The position numbers were made by a program, and so were the translations under genes. The notes beneath the pieces are model-generated. The model did no database searches. It was not told where the DNA came from and worked only from the letters and a program-made list of their open reading frames with translations. Of a stretch of 64,000 nucleotides of DNA, positions 25,147 through 33,374 are shown one piece after another (position 1 is the first letter of the stretch; each line of letters starts with the position of its first letter). Source of the stretch: UBA668 sp043740085 (GTDB taxonomy: Bacteria; Actinomycetota; Acidimicrobiia; Acidimicrobiales; Ilumatobacteraceae); NCBI GenBank assembly GCA_043740085.1, contig JAYUCY010000125.1, positions 24,857-88,856 of the forward strand. Reading direction: 5' to 3'.

Positions 25147-25875
25147 CTACGGAAGCGAGTCGTAGTCGGGGTCGGTGGGCATGGCGATGCCGGCCATACG
25201 GCCTTCGGCGGTGAGGCGAATCTTGGGCAGGATGCACGGCGGCGTGCCTACGGCCCAGGCAGCATCCATCGCGCTTGCGACCGAGGTGTGCGCGTCGAGG
25301 AAGCGCAGGTTGGTGACCGTCGGGGGCATCAGTTGCAGTTCGCCGGCTTCGAACCGCTCGAGCGCGTCGGTGGGGCGCACCCACATGCTGGCGACCGTCT
25401 CGTTGTCGTCGTGATGCGACGTCTGGCCAGTGGGGCTGGCAGCCATGAAGAACCGTGTGTCGAATCGACGGGCCGTCTCGCCCTTGGGGGTGATCCAGTG
25501 ACTCATCCACGGCAACGCGTCGGTGACCAAACGCAAGCCGTGCTCGGCGGAAAGCGCACGCACATCAACGTCGCCGTCGTGGACCGCGTCGCGATGCGCA
25601 AGCGCCGGGTGCCCATCGCTGACCATCTGCCCGTCGGCGTCGACGGCAAGCAGAACGCCGGCTTCCTCGTAGCACTCACGAACTGCGGCAACGCGGTAGC
25701 CCTCGTCGCCCTCGCCGTCGGCGGCATCCACCTTGCCGCCGGGAAAAACATACATGCCACCGGCAAACGCTGCATTCTGTGTGCGCCGCAGCATGAACAC
25801 CTCCACGCCGGAAGCCGTGTCGCGCAACAACATCACGGTCGCCGCCGCCCTGACAGGTACCTCCACATCAGCCAT
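25147..25875 (-). CDS. Nudix hydrolase
   Basis: 242 residues. It begins with PVRAAATVMLLRD, then MYVFPGGKVDAADGEGDEGYR and AAVRECYEEAGVLLA. That is the Nudix box (Gx5Ex7REUxEExGU) with a somewhat longer first loop; the catalytic RExxEE core is intact. The long C-terminal half resembles the actinobacterial NUDIX group related to CoA-pyrophosphatase or NUDT19-like proteins. The substrate is unknown. The ATG at 25875 leaves 33 bp to the divergent orn gene. Confidence 0.82.
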   Translation of the reverse strand: MADVEVPVRAAATVMLLRDTASGVEVFMLRRTQNAAFAGGMYVFPGGKVDAADGEGDEGYRVAAVRECYEEAGVLLAVDADGQMVSDGHPALAHRDAVHDGDVDVRALSAEHGLRLVTDALPWMSHWITPKGETARRFDTRFFMAASPTGQTSHHDDNETVASMWVRPTDALERFEAGELQLMPPTVTNLRFLDAHTSVASAMDAAWAVGTPPCILPKIRLTAEGRMAGIAMPTDPDYDSLP

Positions 25876-25908
25876 GCGGGCACCGTACACACCGATAGGG
25901 TCGAGTTC

Positions 25909-26493
25909 GTGCTCGTGTGGATGGACCTTGAGATGACCGGCCTTGAGCCGGGCCGCAACGTGATCGTGGAAATCGCCACCATCGTGACCGACGACGATCT
26001 CAATATCGTCGCCGAAGGCCCCGATCTGGTGGTGCAACAGCCCGAAGAAGCGCTCGCACTCATGGAGCAGGTTGTCATCGACATGCATACGAAAAGCGGG
26101 CTGCTCGACCAGATTCGCGCCTCCACCATCACCCTTGAAGACGCCGGCGCTCAGACGCTGGCGTTCATCAAGGAGCACGCGCCAGAGGCGCGCAAGGTGC
26201 CGTTGTGTGGCAACTCGATTGGCATGGATCGTCGCTTCCTGGCCGCCTACCTGCCCGAGATTGAGAACCACCTGCACTACCGCAGCGTCGACGTGAGCAG
26301 CGTCAAAGAACTGGTTCGCCGCTGGTACCCAGGGCTGTTGAACACCCGCGTCCAGAAGGCGGGTAGCCACCGCGCGCTCGACGACATTCGCGAGAGTGTC
26401 AACGAGCTGCAGTTCTACCGCGAGCACATCTTCGTGCCCACCGCCGGCTTCGTCCTGCCAGCCACCGCGCCCACTATTCCGCCGACGAAATAA
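25909..26493 (+). CDS. orn: Oligoribonuclease
   Basis: A 194-residue DEDDh exonuclease that degrades 2-5-nt RNAs (and pGpG) to mononucleotides. Motifs: VWMDLEMTGLE (first D, E), VIDMHTKSGL, CGNSIGMDRRFL (second D), RSVDVSSVKEL and HRALDDIRES (H and last D). The GTG at 25909 gives VLVWMDLE, which aligns with the usual MNDRLVWIDCEMTG start. Little space remains before the divergent Nudix gene, so transcripts may be leaderless or nearly so. Confidence 0.95.
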   Translation: MLVWMDLEMTGLEPGRNVIVEIATIVTDDDLNIVAEGPDLVVQQPEEALALMEQVVIDMHTKSGLLDQIRASTITLEDAGAQTLAFIKEHAPEARKVPLCGNSIGMDRRFLAAYLPEIENHLHYRSVDVSSVKELVRRWYPGLLNTRVQKAGSHRALDDIRESVNELQFYREHIFVPTAGFVLPATAPTIPPTK

Positions 26494-26599
26494 CGGCACC
26501 TCGATAAATAGGTTGACGTTCGAACCCGAACGTGATTGCCTAGTCTCTGATGTGCCGCGAATGGCGGCTCGTCATGACCACGAAAGAGAACGAAGAACC

Positions 26600-26782
26600 A
26601 TGAAGCACACGGACCTCGCAACAGAACTGGCCACCGTAGCCAGCGCTGCGCGTTCGTGCGGCGATTTTGGTCACGGCTACCAGTGGCGTATGCGGTCTGC
26701 AGCCAACCCGATGAACGCGAAGTCCATCAATGCAACCGCTACCAAGCGCACGGCCCGACACCTCGGGATGCTTTCGACGTAA
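26600..26782 (+). CDS. Possible small protein upstream of whiB
   Basis: A 60-residue ORF starting MKHTDLATELATVASAARSC. It has Ser/Thr/Ala-rich composition, one cysteine and no recognisable family. A clear Shine-Dalgarno is absent (AACGAAGAACC precedes the ATG). It ends before a terminator-like hairpin in the whiB leader. It could be an independent small gene, a leader peptide or a chance ORF. The sequence between 26494 and 26599 contains CGTTCG-N4-CGAACG (26517-26532). Confidence 0.35.
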   Translation: MKHTDLATELATVASAARSCGDFGHGYQWRMRSAANPMNAKSINATATKRTARHLGMLST

Positions 26783-26805
26783 CAAACGTCGCAAGCTCCA
26801 CACCG

Positions 26806-26850
26806 AGGCCGTCGGGATCGCAAGATCCTGGCGGCCTTTCTGGTTTTTCC
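26806..26850 (+). terminator. Hairpin plus T-tract in the whiB leader
   Basis: AGGCCG and GGGATC (26807-26820) pair with GATCC and CGGCCT (26824-26838), loop GCAA, followed by TTCTGGTTTTT. It is the best intrinsic-terminator shape in the window and ends about 28 bp before the whiB ATG. It may end the small-ORF transcript or act as an attenuator of whiB. Confidence 0.6.
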
Positions 26851-26877
26851 ACCCCTTCTTTCGTCCGAGAGGAACAC

Positions 26878-27276
26878 ATGTACACACTGAACGAAACCGC
26901 AACACTGAATGAGAGAGACATTCAGACAACCTTTGATGAGCTCGTCGAGCCAATCGCGGTGCGCGTGGCAAAGCCGCGCTGCGCCGACGGCAACGGCACC
27001 CTCACCCACCTGTTCTTCTCGGACATCCCGCTCGACACCGCCCGTGCAAAGGCAATCTGCAGCAAGTGCGCACTTGCCGAAGATTGCTTGACCGGTGCGC
27101 TCGAGCGAGCCGAGCCGTGGGGTGTGTGGGGCGGCGAGCTGGTCGAGATCGGCCGCATCATCGCCAACAAACGGCCTCGTGGCCGCCCACCCAAGCACCC
27201 ACGCCCGGCCGTGGTCATCGACGAAGTGCCGATCCCCCCGCACCTCTTGCGAGTACGGACGGACCGGGTCGCATGA
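26878..27276 (+). CDS. WhiB-family iron-sulfur transcription factor
   Basis: 132 residues. The four cluster-binding cysteines are C35 (PRCADG), C61 and C64 (ICSKC) and C70 (DCLTG). The turn GVWGGE follows at about 82-87, and a basic RPRGRPPKHPRP DNA-contact tail comes next. The ATG at 26878 follows GAGAGGA. WhiB proteins are actinobacterial regulators that bind sigma factors and sense redox or NO. The arrangement resembles the WhiB1/WhiB2 types more than WhiB7, but the exact class is not certain. Confidence 0.92.
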   Translation: MYTLNETATLNERDIQTTFDELVEPIAVRVAKPRCADGNGTLTHLFFSDIPLDTARAKAICSKCALAEDCLTGALERAEPWGVWGGELVEIGRIIANKRPRGRPPKHPRPAVVIDEVPIPPHLLRVRTDRVA

Positions 27277-27291
27277 TCCACATCGGGTGAC

Positions 27292-27336
27292 GCCCGGGTG
27301 GGTGTGTGTTCCTTGGGAATGCAAACCCACCCGGGC
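27292..27336. terminator. 12-bp hairpin after whiB
   Basis: GCCCGGGTGGGT (27292-27303) pairs exactly with ACCCACCCGGGC (27325-27336). The 21-base loop contains a small inner TTCC/GGAA pairing. No T-run follows. It lies 15 bp after the whiB stop. Confidence 0.6.
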
Positions 27337-27405
27337 CGGTTGATTAGCTCCAGATCGCCGGTCGATGGCAACGCACTCTGCGACCCATCGGCTCGCAAGC
27401 CGCCG

Positions 27406-27456
27406 GCCCCCTGTCACTGCGCTGCCCTTCCCCCCGAGGGCAGCGCGGCAGGGGGC
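27406..27456. repeat. Long two-stem hairpin upstream of tlpA-like gene
   Basis: GCCCCCTG (27406-27413) pairs with CAGGGGGC (27449-27456) and, inside, GCGCTGCCCT (27419-27428) pairs with AGGGCAGCGC (27437-27446). The inner loop is pyrimidine-rich. The outer CTCGCA/TGCGAG flanks can extend it. It ends about 50 bp before the GTG of the thioredoxin-like gene. Confidence 0.6.
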
Positions 27457-27504
27457 TGCGAGCGGGCTCGTCAACCGCGACGGGCACCCCGATAACGTGG
27501 TTCC

Positions 27505-28089
27505 GTGAAGGTTCGTCCGCGGCTAATGGTGGTGTCACTGTTGATTGCCGCAGTCGCCTCGTTGGGTCTCGGCTGGGTCATCGCCCGCGGGGGCACCGAC
27601 TCTTCGGGGGGCGACACCGTCGAGACGGACGGCACGGACAGCCAACTGCAGCCGCCGACCATCGAGACCAACGCGGTGGTCAAGGGCGAACAGTTGCCCG
27701 ACGTCAACGTGCAGACCCTCGACGGCACCGATGTCTCGATCCGCTCGCTGGTCGGCCAGCCGATGGTGATCAACGTGTGGGGCTCGACCTGCGTGCCCTG
27801 CCAGAAGGAACTGCCCGACTTCGCCGCCGCCCACCTGATCTACGGCGACCGGGTTCGCTTCGTCGGCATCAGTTTCCTGGGGGCCAGCGATCGCGAAGAG
27901 AAATTCGCACGCGATCGGGGTGTGCAATACGAACTGCTCTACGACGGCGACGGCGCGTTCATCAACGACGTGGGCATCGCGGCCTTCCCCGTCACCCTGT
28001 TCGTGAATGCCGACGGCGTGATCGTGCGCCAGACCGGCCAACTCGACGAAGCATCGATCAGCAAGTTCATCGAGAGCGACTTGTTGTGA
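27505..28089 (+). CDS. TlpA/ResA-like membrane-anchored thiol-disulfide oxidoreductase
   Basis: 194 residues from a GTG. An N-terminal anchor (LMVVSLLIAAVASLGLGWVI) is followed by a Thr/Ser/Gly linker and a TlpA-type thioredoxin domain. The redox pair is C96/C99 in WGSTCVPCQKEL; the cis-Pro region is GIAAFPVTLFV. Such proteins reduce cysteine pairs of apocytochrome c or similar extracytoplasmic substrates. The next gene, ccdA, overlaps its stop and would supply the electrons. Confidence 0.88.
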   Translation: MKVRPRLMVVSLLIAAVASLGLGWVIARGGTDSSGGDTVETDGTDSQLQPPTIETNAVVKGEQLPDVNVQTLDGTDVSIRSLVGQPMVINVWGSTCVPCQKELPDFAAAHLIYGDRVRFVGISFLGASDREEKFARDRGVQYELLYDGDGAFINDVGIAAFPVTLFVNADGVIVRQTGQLDEASISKFIESDLL

Positions 28090-28934
28090 TTGCGGTCGAT
28101 GGTCGCCTGCCACTGGCGTTTACATCCGGTCTGCTGGCTGCCATCAACCCGTGCGGATTCGTGCTGTTGCCGACGTACCTCATGTACTTCCTCGGCATGG
28201 AGAACCTGCGGCCCGGCGCCGAGCGCACGACCATTCGACGCGCCCTTGCCGTCAGCCTGTCCGTGTCCGCCGGCTTCCTGTCTGTATTCATCGTTCTCGG
28301 AATCATTGCCAAGTGGGCGACGAACTCCTTCCTCGACACGATGCCGTATATCTCGCTGGTGATCGGCGTAGCTCTTATCGTGCTCGGTGTCGCCATGATT
28401 TTCGGGTACCGCCTTCCATTCACGGCGCCGAAGATGGACATTGGTGAACGCGACCGATCGGTGGTCAGCATGTTCGTGTTCGGCATTGCCTACGCCGTCG
28501 CCTCATTCGGCTGCACGCTGGGGCCCTTCTCTGGCACGGTGCTCGGAGCCATTTCCACCGACGGCATCACCACCGGCATCGCCGCCATCGCGCTGTACGG
28601 CCTGGGCATGGCGCTGCTGGTCACTGCGCTCACTGTGACGTTGGCCATGGCCAACACCGCGCTGCTGCGATTCCTGCGCCAGGGCATGCAGTGGTTCGAG
28701 TACATCGCAGGGATTTTCGTACTCCTGACCGGCGTCTACCTGACGTACTACTGGTACTCCAGCATCACCGAGAACTACGACAGCAGCATCACTTCGCAAG
28801 CCACCAGTTGGCAAGAAGAGCTCGCCAGGTTCGTCCAGCGCAACCAGTCGACCGTGGTCATCCTCGCATGCGTTGTCATCGCTGCCGCGATCGTCGTCTC
28901 CATGTCGGTTCAGCGCCGGCCGCAGGCCGAATGA
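28086..28934 (+). CDS. ccdA: CcdA-type cytochrome c biogenesis / thiol electron-transfer membrane protein
   Basis: 282 residues from a GTG that overlaps the preceding TGA. Six or more transmembrane helices are visible. The two conserved cysteines are C23 in AINPCGFVLLP and the one in SFGCTLGPFSG, the DsbD-core pair that shuttles electrons across the membrane. A C-terminal anchor (TVVILACVVIAAAIVVSM) is additional. It passes electrons from cytoplasmic thioredoxin to the TlpA-like partner. Cytochrome c maturation fits, since a caa3-type oxidase is encoded nearby. Confidence 0.88.
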   Translation: MIAVDGRLPLAFTSGLLAAINPCGFVLLPTYLMYFLGMENLRPGAERTTIRRALAVSLSVSAGFLSVFIVLGIIAKWATNSFLDTMPYISLVIGVALIVLGVAMIFGYRLPFTAPKMDIGERDRSVVSMFVFGIAYAVASFGCTLGPFSGTVLGAISTDGITTGIAAIALYGLGMALLVTALTVTLAMANTALLRFLRQGMQWFEYIAGIFVLLTGVYLTYYWYSSITENYDSSITSQATSWQEELARFVQRNQSTVVILACVVIAAAIVVSMSVQRRPQAE

Positions 28935-29611
28935 CGGCCACACCGTTCCGCGATCTGCTGGCCACGCCCGGTGTGACCGAGGTCTGCGAGCTGCGCAGTC
29001 GACTGGGGTTCATGGCATACCACGGCGGGTCGCTGGAGGCGCTGACGGACATCGTCGCGTCGCGCGCCGCGGAGCGCAGCGGGGCCAGTTACTACGGCGT
29101 GCTGCAGCCGGCCGATTTCACCTCACACATTCCGTCGCACCGCGTGTCGGCCGCCGAGTCCGACACGCTGACCGCGTTTGTTGACCACGTCGATGTCGTC
29201 ATCACCATTCACGGCTACGGCCGCCACGGGTTCTGGACGACGCTGCTACTCGGCGGGCAGCACCGCCCCCTCGCTGATCATGTCGCCGGGCACCTGCGCA
29301 CACATCTTCCCGACTACACCATCGAGACCGACCTCGACGCGATGCCCAGGGAATTGCGCGGGCTGCACGCCACCAACCCGGTGAACCTGCCGCGCCAGCA
29401 AGGCGTGCAGATCGAACTTCCCCCTCGCGTGCGCGGCGCCAGCCCCATCTGGAGCGACTGGATCGGCCCCGGCCTGGTCCCCCACGCCGAGTCGCTGATC
29501 GACGGCCTCGTAGCCGCTGCCTCAACCTGGCCACTGCGCGACCAGCACGCGCCCGATGTGGCACGTTCGGCCGCCCATGGGCGAGTAAACGTGACAGAAG
29601 TGGCCGGTTAA
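28931..29611 (+). CDS. Poly-gamma-glutamate hydrolase-like (DUF867) protein
   Basis: 226 residues, ATG overlapping the ccdA stop by 4 bp. MAYHGGSLEALTDIVASRAAE, then ASYYGVLQPADF and VVITIHGYG match the zinc-dependent poly-gamma-glutamate hydrolase family, with His/Glu near residue 31 and His in IHG as likely ligands. There is no signal peptide. Family enzymes include phage capsule depolymerases; the role here is unknown. The last 17 or so residues and the stop codon are encoded by the dispersed hairpin repeat, so the original C-terminus may have been altered. Confidence 0.7.
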   Translation: MTATPFRDLLATPGVTEVCELRSRLGFMAYHGGSLEALTDIVASRAAERSGASYYGVLQPADFTSHIPSHRVSAAESDTLTAFVDHVDVVITIHGYGRHGFWTTLLLGGQHRPLADHVAGHLRTHLPDYTIETDLDAMPRELRGLHATNPVNLPRQQGVQIELPPRVRGASPIWSDWIGPGLVPHAESLIDGLVAAASTWPLRDQHAPDVARSAAHGRVNVTEVAG

Positions 29612-29637
29612 CCCGCCCTTGGGCGGAGAAGAGTGCC
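29562..29637. repeat. Dispersed hairpin repeat, copy B
   Basis: The arms around GCCGCCCATGGGCGAGT (from 29570) and AACCCGCCCTTGGGC (about 29610-29624) are imperfect reverse complements. CACGTTC at the left and AGTGCCGTG at the right match the flanks of copy A (13969-14044). It sits between convergent genes and overlaps the end of the DUF867 gene. Confidence 0.75.
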
Positions 29638-29640
29638 GTG

Positions 29641-30327
29641 TTAGGGAGCTAGGCGCTCGATCTGCCACACTGCCGCTCCATCCGCGGATTCGTGCGCAAT
29701 CGGGGTGTAGTGGAGGCGATCGTGGAGGCGACTGGGGCGGCCTTGCCAGAACTCGAACCGCTGCGGCTTGAGCAGCCAGCCACCCCAGAAGACGGGGCGC
29801 GGGACGGGGCCGTCACCAAAGGTCTCTGCCATCTGAGCAATTCGCTGCTCGAGCCACTCGCGATCAGGAATCGGCTGTGACTGCGGCGACGACCATGCTC
29901 CCAACTGTGAGTCGTGCGGCCGGGAGGCGAAGTACTCGTCGCTCTCCTGGTCGCTCACCCGGGTGACCTCGCCAACCACGCGCACCTGTCGATACAGCTG
30001 CAGCCACGTGAACAACATCGAAGCCCGCGGTAGCGCTGCCAGTTGACGGCTCTTCGCCGAGTCGTAGTTGGTGAAGAACGTGAACCCGCGCTCATCGGCA
30101 CCGCGCACCAACAGATAGCGCGACGCAGGCCAGCCCTCGTCGTCGATCGTTCCGAGCACGAACGCGTTCGGCTCGACACAGTCGGCCTGACTGGCCTCGG
30201 CGTACCACCGCTGCCACTGCACCATCGGGTTCGCATCCACGTCGGCAACGTCGAGACCTGCTGTCTCGTAGTCCTTGCGGCGCCCTGCTAGTTCATTGAG
30301 GGCCAGTTCGCTCATCGGCTCGCTCAT
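29641..30327 (-). CDS. pdxH: Pyridoxamine 5'-phosphate oxidase
   Basis: A 228-residue FMN enzyme that oxidises PNP/PMP to pyridoxal 5'-phosphate. It shows ASRYLLVRGADERGFTFFTNYDSAKSRQL (FMN/PLP site), QVRVVGEVTRVSDQESDEYFASRP and the C-terminal LKPQRFEFWQGRPSRLHDR. Length and motif spacing are normal. The ATG at 30327 overlaps the serS stop by one base, so it is coupled to serS. A second in-frame ATG lies 12 bp further in. Confidence 0.95.
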   Translation of the reverse strand: MSEPMSELALNELAGRRKDYETAGLDVADVDANPMVQWQRWYAEASQADCVEPNAFVLGTIDDEGWPASRYLLVRGADERGFTFFTNYDSAKSRQLAALPRASMLFTWLQLYRQVRVVGEVTRVSDQESDEYFASRPHDSQLGAWSSPQSQPIPDREWLEQRIAQMAETFGDGPVPRPVFWGGWLLKPQRFEFWQGRPSRLHDRLHYTPIAHESADGAAVWQIERLAP

Positions 30328-31628
30328 CACGAGGCGCCGACGCGTGGGCCGATCACCGTCATGCCACGCATGTACGGCTGCAGCGCTGCTGGCACGGCGA
30401 CGGTGCCGTCTTCCTGGCGATAGTTCTCCACGATGGCGGCCCACACCCGAGGCACTGCCAGCGCCGACCCGTTGAGCGTGTTGGCAACGGTGGTGCCCTT
30501 CTGGCCCGCGGTGCGGTAGCGAATGTCGCCGCGGCGGGCCTGATAGTCGGCGAACCAGCTGACCGAGCTGACCTCCAACCACATGTCGCAACCCGGCGCG
30601 TAGACCTCGATGTCGAAGCTGCGGTGATGGCTCTGCCCCATGTCGCCGGTGCAAATGTCGATGATGCGATACGGCAGACCAAGACCCTTGATCAATGCCT
30701 CGGCGCGGTCGCGTAGTTCGATGAGCAACTCGGGTCCCTGCGCCGGCGTCGAGACCGCAAGGATCTCCACCTTGTCGAACTCGTGAGTGCGCAACATGCC
30801 GCGCGTGTCGCGCCCGGCCGACCCCGCCTCGCGGCGGTAGCACGGCGTATACGCCATCAGCCGAATCGGTAGCTGCGTGTCGTCGATGACCTCACCCGCG
30901 TAGATCGACGTGAGCGGCACTTCCGCAGTGGGGATGCACCACAGGTCGTCGCGCTCGATCGCGTACGCGTCGTCGGCAAACTTCGGCAGCTGGCCGGTGG
31001 CCGTGAGCGTGGCAGTGGTGACCAGCGACGGCGGACGCACTTCCTCGAACGCATCGGCATTCATGTCAAGCGCGTACTGGCACAGCGCACGAGCGAGCGT
31101 GGCGCCGGCGCCGCGCTGCATCGTGAACATCGAGCCACTGATCTTGGTGGCCCGCTCGTTGTCCAAAATGCCGAGAGCGGTAGCGGTCTCCCAGTGGGGA
31201 ATGCGCTGGTACTCGGGGAACGACTCGGGTAGGAACGGGCCCTTGATGACAGGGTTGTCGTCCTCGCCGGCACCGTCGGGCGCATCGGGATGGGGCAGGT
31301 TGGGAATGCGCAGCAGCAGGTCGCTCAGCTCGGCTTGAATGACCTCCAGCTCGTCGGCTGCAGCCTTTGCCTGCTCGCCCAGCGCACGGCTGTGCGCCTG
31401 CAACGCCTCGGCACCGTCGGGATCGCCCTCACGGCGCATCAGACCAACCTGCTTCGACAGCTCGTTGATCTCGGCGCGCAGACCGTCGCGGCGCGACTGG
31501 TTGTCGCGCACCGCTACCTCGATGTCGGTGGCCCGCGCCAACTGATCCAGCACCTCGGAGCTGCCGCGACGGGCCAGTGCGGTGCGAACGCCGTCGGGGT
31601 CTGTGCGCAGAAGTCGAACGTCGATCAC
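30327..31628 (-). CDS. serS: Seryl-tRNA synthetase
   Basis: A 433-residue class II synthetase. An N-terminal coiled-coil arm (about residues 30-105) contacts the long variable arm of tRNA-Ser. The catalytic domain shows motif 2 in CYRREAGSAGRDTRGMLRTHEFDKVE and motif 3 in NGSALAVPRVWAAIVENYRQEDG. TSVSW-like VSSVSWFADYQARR matches the serine-binding region. It is the first gene of the serS-pdxH unit. Confidence 0.96.
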   Translation of the reverse strand: MIDVRLLRTDPDGVRTALARRGSSEVLDQLARATDIEVAVRDNQSRRDGLRAEINELSKQVGLMRREGDPDGAEALQAHSRALGEQAKAAADELEVIQAELSDLLLRIPNLPHPDAPDGAGEDDNPVIKGPFLPESFPEYQRIPHWETATALGILDNERATKISGSMFTMQRGAGATLARALCQYALDMNADAFEEVRPPSLVTTATLTATGQLPKFADDAYAIERDDLWCIPTAEVPLTSIYAGEVIDDTQLPIRLMAYTPCYRREAGSAGRDTRGMLRTHEFDKVEILAVSTPAQGPELLIELRDRAEALIKGLGLPYRIIDICTGDMGQSHHRSFDIEVYAPGCDMWLEVSSVSWFADYQARRGDIRYRTAGQKGTTVANTLNGSALAVPRVWAAIVENYRQEDGTVAVPAALQPYMRGMTVIGPRVGAS

Positions 31629-31663
31629 TCGCCCAGGTTACTCCCACGCCTTTCGTCGTCCCT

Positions 31664-31690
31664 CAGCCTTTCGGATGCGCAGCCTTTCGG
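31664..31690. repeat. Direct repeat CAGCCTTTCGG between serS and ABC gene
   Basis: The 11-mer occurs at 31664-31674 and 31680-31690, 16 bp apart, in the 103-bp divergent region. It may be a regulator site for either gene. Confidence 0.45.
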
Positions 31691-31731
31691 CTCGAAGGTC
31701 GTTGCTGAAACGTCGGCGGTAGATTTCGACC

Positions 31732-32652
31732 GTGGCAGCTGTCGAGGTATCCGGGCTGACGGTTCGCTACGGCGACCTGCTGGCAGTGCGCGACGTGTCG
31801 TTCACCGCGGCCGCTGGTGAGATCACTGCTGTGCTCGGCCCCAATGGCGCCGGCAAGACCAGCACCATCGAAGTCTGCGAAGGCTTCCGCCGCGCCACTG
31901 CCGGCAGCGTGCGGGTGCTGGGTCTCGACCCGGCAACCCAACAGCGACTGCTGAGCGAGCGCATGGGTGTGATGCTGCAGGAGGGTGGCGTCTACCCCAG
32001 CGCGCGGGTGTTGGACACGGTGCGCCACTACTGCGCGCTGTACAGCAAGGGCGCCGACGCGACCGCGTTGGTGGAGCAGGTCGGTCTGAGTGCGCGTTCG
32101 ACGGCAACGTGGCGGCGGCTGAGCGGCGGCGAGCAGCAGCGCGTGTCACTGGCGCTGGCGATGGCAGCGCGACCCGAGGTCGCCTTCCTTGACGAGCCGA
32201 CCTCCGGTGTCGATGTCAATGGTCGCGACACCATCCGGCGCATCGTGCGCGGCCTCGCCGACGGCGGCTGCGCCGTTGTGTTGGCGACGCACGAACTCGA
32301 TGAGGCAGAGCGATTGGCAGATCGCGTCATCATCTTCGACCAGGGCGTGGTGATCGCCGACGGCACGCTGGCTGAATTACGCCGCGGGCACGACGAGATC
32401 CGCTTCCATAGCAGCCCCGACCTGGACACGATCGCGTTGGCCACCGCGATCGGGATGGTCGCCAGCCGCGTCGGCCACGACGAGTACGTGATCGACGCGC
32501 CGCCGCTTCCGCGGCTGATGGCGCAGCTGACCGCGTGGCTGGCCGAGGAAGGTCACCCGCTCACCGACCTGCGTGCCGGTGCGCAACGCCTGGAAGACGT
32601 CTTCCGCCGGCTGACCGCAGACAACGGCGCAGACAACGGTGAACTGCCATGA
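31732..32652 (+). CDS. ABC transporter ATP-binding protein
   Basis: 306 residues, GTG start. Walker A is LGPNGAGKTST, the signature loop is RLSGGEQQRVSLAL, Walker B is EVAFLDEPTSGVD, and the H-loop is LATHELDE. A C-terminal extension of about 90 residues follows, as in DrrA/NatA-type exporters. The substrate is not evident. The permease gene overlaps its stop by 4 bp. Confidence 0.92.
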   Translation: MAAVEVSGLTVRYGDLLAVRDVSFTAAAGEITAVLGPNGAGKTSTIEVCEGFRRATAGSVRVLGLDPATQQRLLSERMGVMLQEGGVYPSARVLDTVRHYCALYSKGADATALVEQVGLSARSTATWRRLSGGEQQRVSLALAMAARPEVAFLDEPTSGVDVNGRDTIRRIVRGLADGGCAVVLATHELDEAERLADRVIIFDQGVVIADGTLAELRRGHDEIRFHSSPDLDTIALATAIGMVASRVGHDEYVIDAPPLPRLMAQLTAWLAEEGHPLTDLRAGAQRLEDVFRRLTADNGADNGELP

Positions 32653-33374
32653 AGCGCTTCCTCACCCAGCTTCGGACCGAGCTGCAACTGGTGTCGCGCA
32701 ATGCCGAGCAGCTCTTGCTCACGCTCGGCATCCCCGTGTTGCTACTGGTCTTCTTCAGCCTGGTCGAAGTGCTGCCCACCGGCACCGACGACCCCGTCGA
32801 CTTCCTCGCACCCGGCGTACTCGCACTTGCGGTGATGAGTACCGCAATGGTCAGCCTCGGCATCGGTACCGGCTTCGAGCGCAGCTACCACGTGCTCAAG
32901 CGATTGGGGGCCACGCCCCTCGGCCGCGGTCGCTTGATCGCGGCCAAGATCGCATCGGTCGCCCTCGTCGAGATCGTGCAATTCGCGATTCTGATCCCGG
33001 TCGCGTACGCACTCGGCTGGTCGCCCGACACGACTAGCTGGCCAGCAGCGATCGGAGCCGTCCTGTTGGGCACGATGGCCTTCGCCGGCATTGGCCTCAC
33101 CTTTGCCGGCCGTCTACGTGGCGAAATCAACCTGGCTGCACTGAACGGTCTCTACCTCGTCATGCTGCTGCTGGGCGGCATGGTGATCCCATTCACCAAG
33201 CTGCCCGGTGCGCTCCGAACGATCGCCCACGGCCTGCCGAGCGGCGCACTTGCCGACGTGTTACGCGAGGCGCTCGGTGGCAACGGCGCACAGCCAACCA
33301 CCAGTTGGATCGTGCTCGCCGTCTGGGCGGGCAGCACCCCGCTCATCGCGGCGGCACTCTTTCGCTGGGACTAA
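32649..33374 (+). CDS. ABC-2 type permease
   Basis: 241 residues with about six transmembrane segments; the segment RSYHVLKRLGATPLGRGRLIAAK matches the ABC-2 conserved loop. It pairs with the ATPase gene just upstream. Such two-gene exporters act as dimers on drugs, antibiotics or cell-envelope lipids. It ends 4 bp inside the convergent histidine kinase gene. A two-component system is encoded next door, but no direct link is shown. Confidence 0.88.
   Translation: MKRFLTQLRTELQLVSRNAEQLLLTLGIPVLLLVFFSLVEVLPTGTDDPVDFLAPGVLALAVMSTAMVSLGIGTGFERSYHVLKRLGATPLGRGRLIAAKIASVALVEIVQFAILIPVAYALGWSPDTTSWPAAIGAVLLGTMAFAGIGLTFAGRLRGEINLAALNGLYLVMLLLGGMVIPFTKLPGALRTIAHGLPSGALADVLREALGGNGAQPTTSWIVLAVWAGSTPLIAAALFRWD

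Noticed and set aside
26517..26532. CGTTCG-N4-CGAACG as a LexA (SOS) box
   Set aside because: The half-sites are in the opposite order from the actinobacterial GAAC-N4-GTTC box.
31629..31731. T-box riboswitch upstream of serS
   Set aside because: The 103-bp gap is too short and has no T-box bulge sequence or antiterminator.
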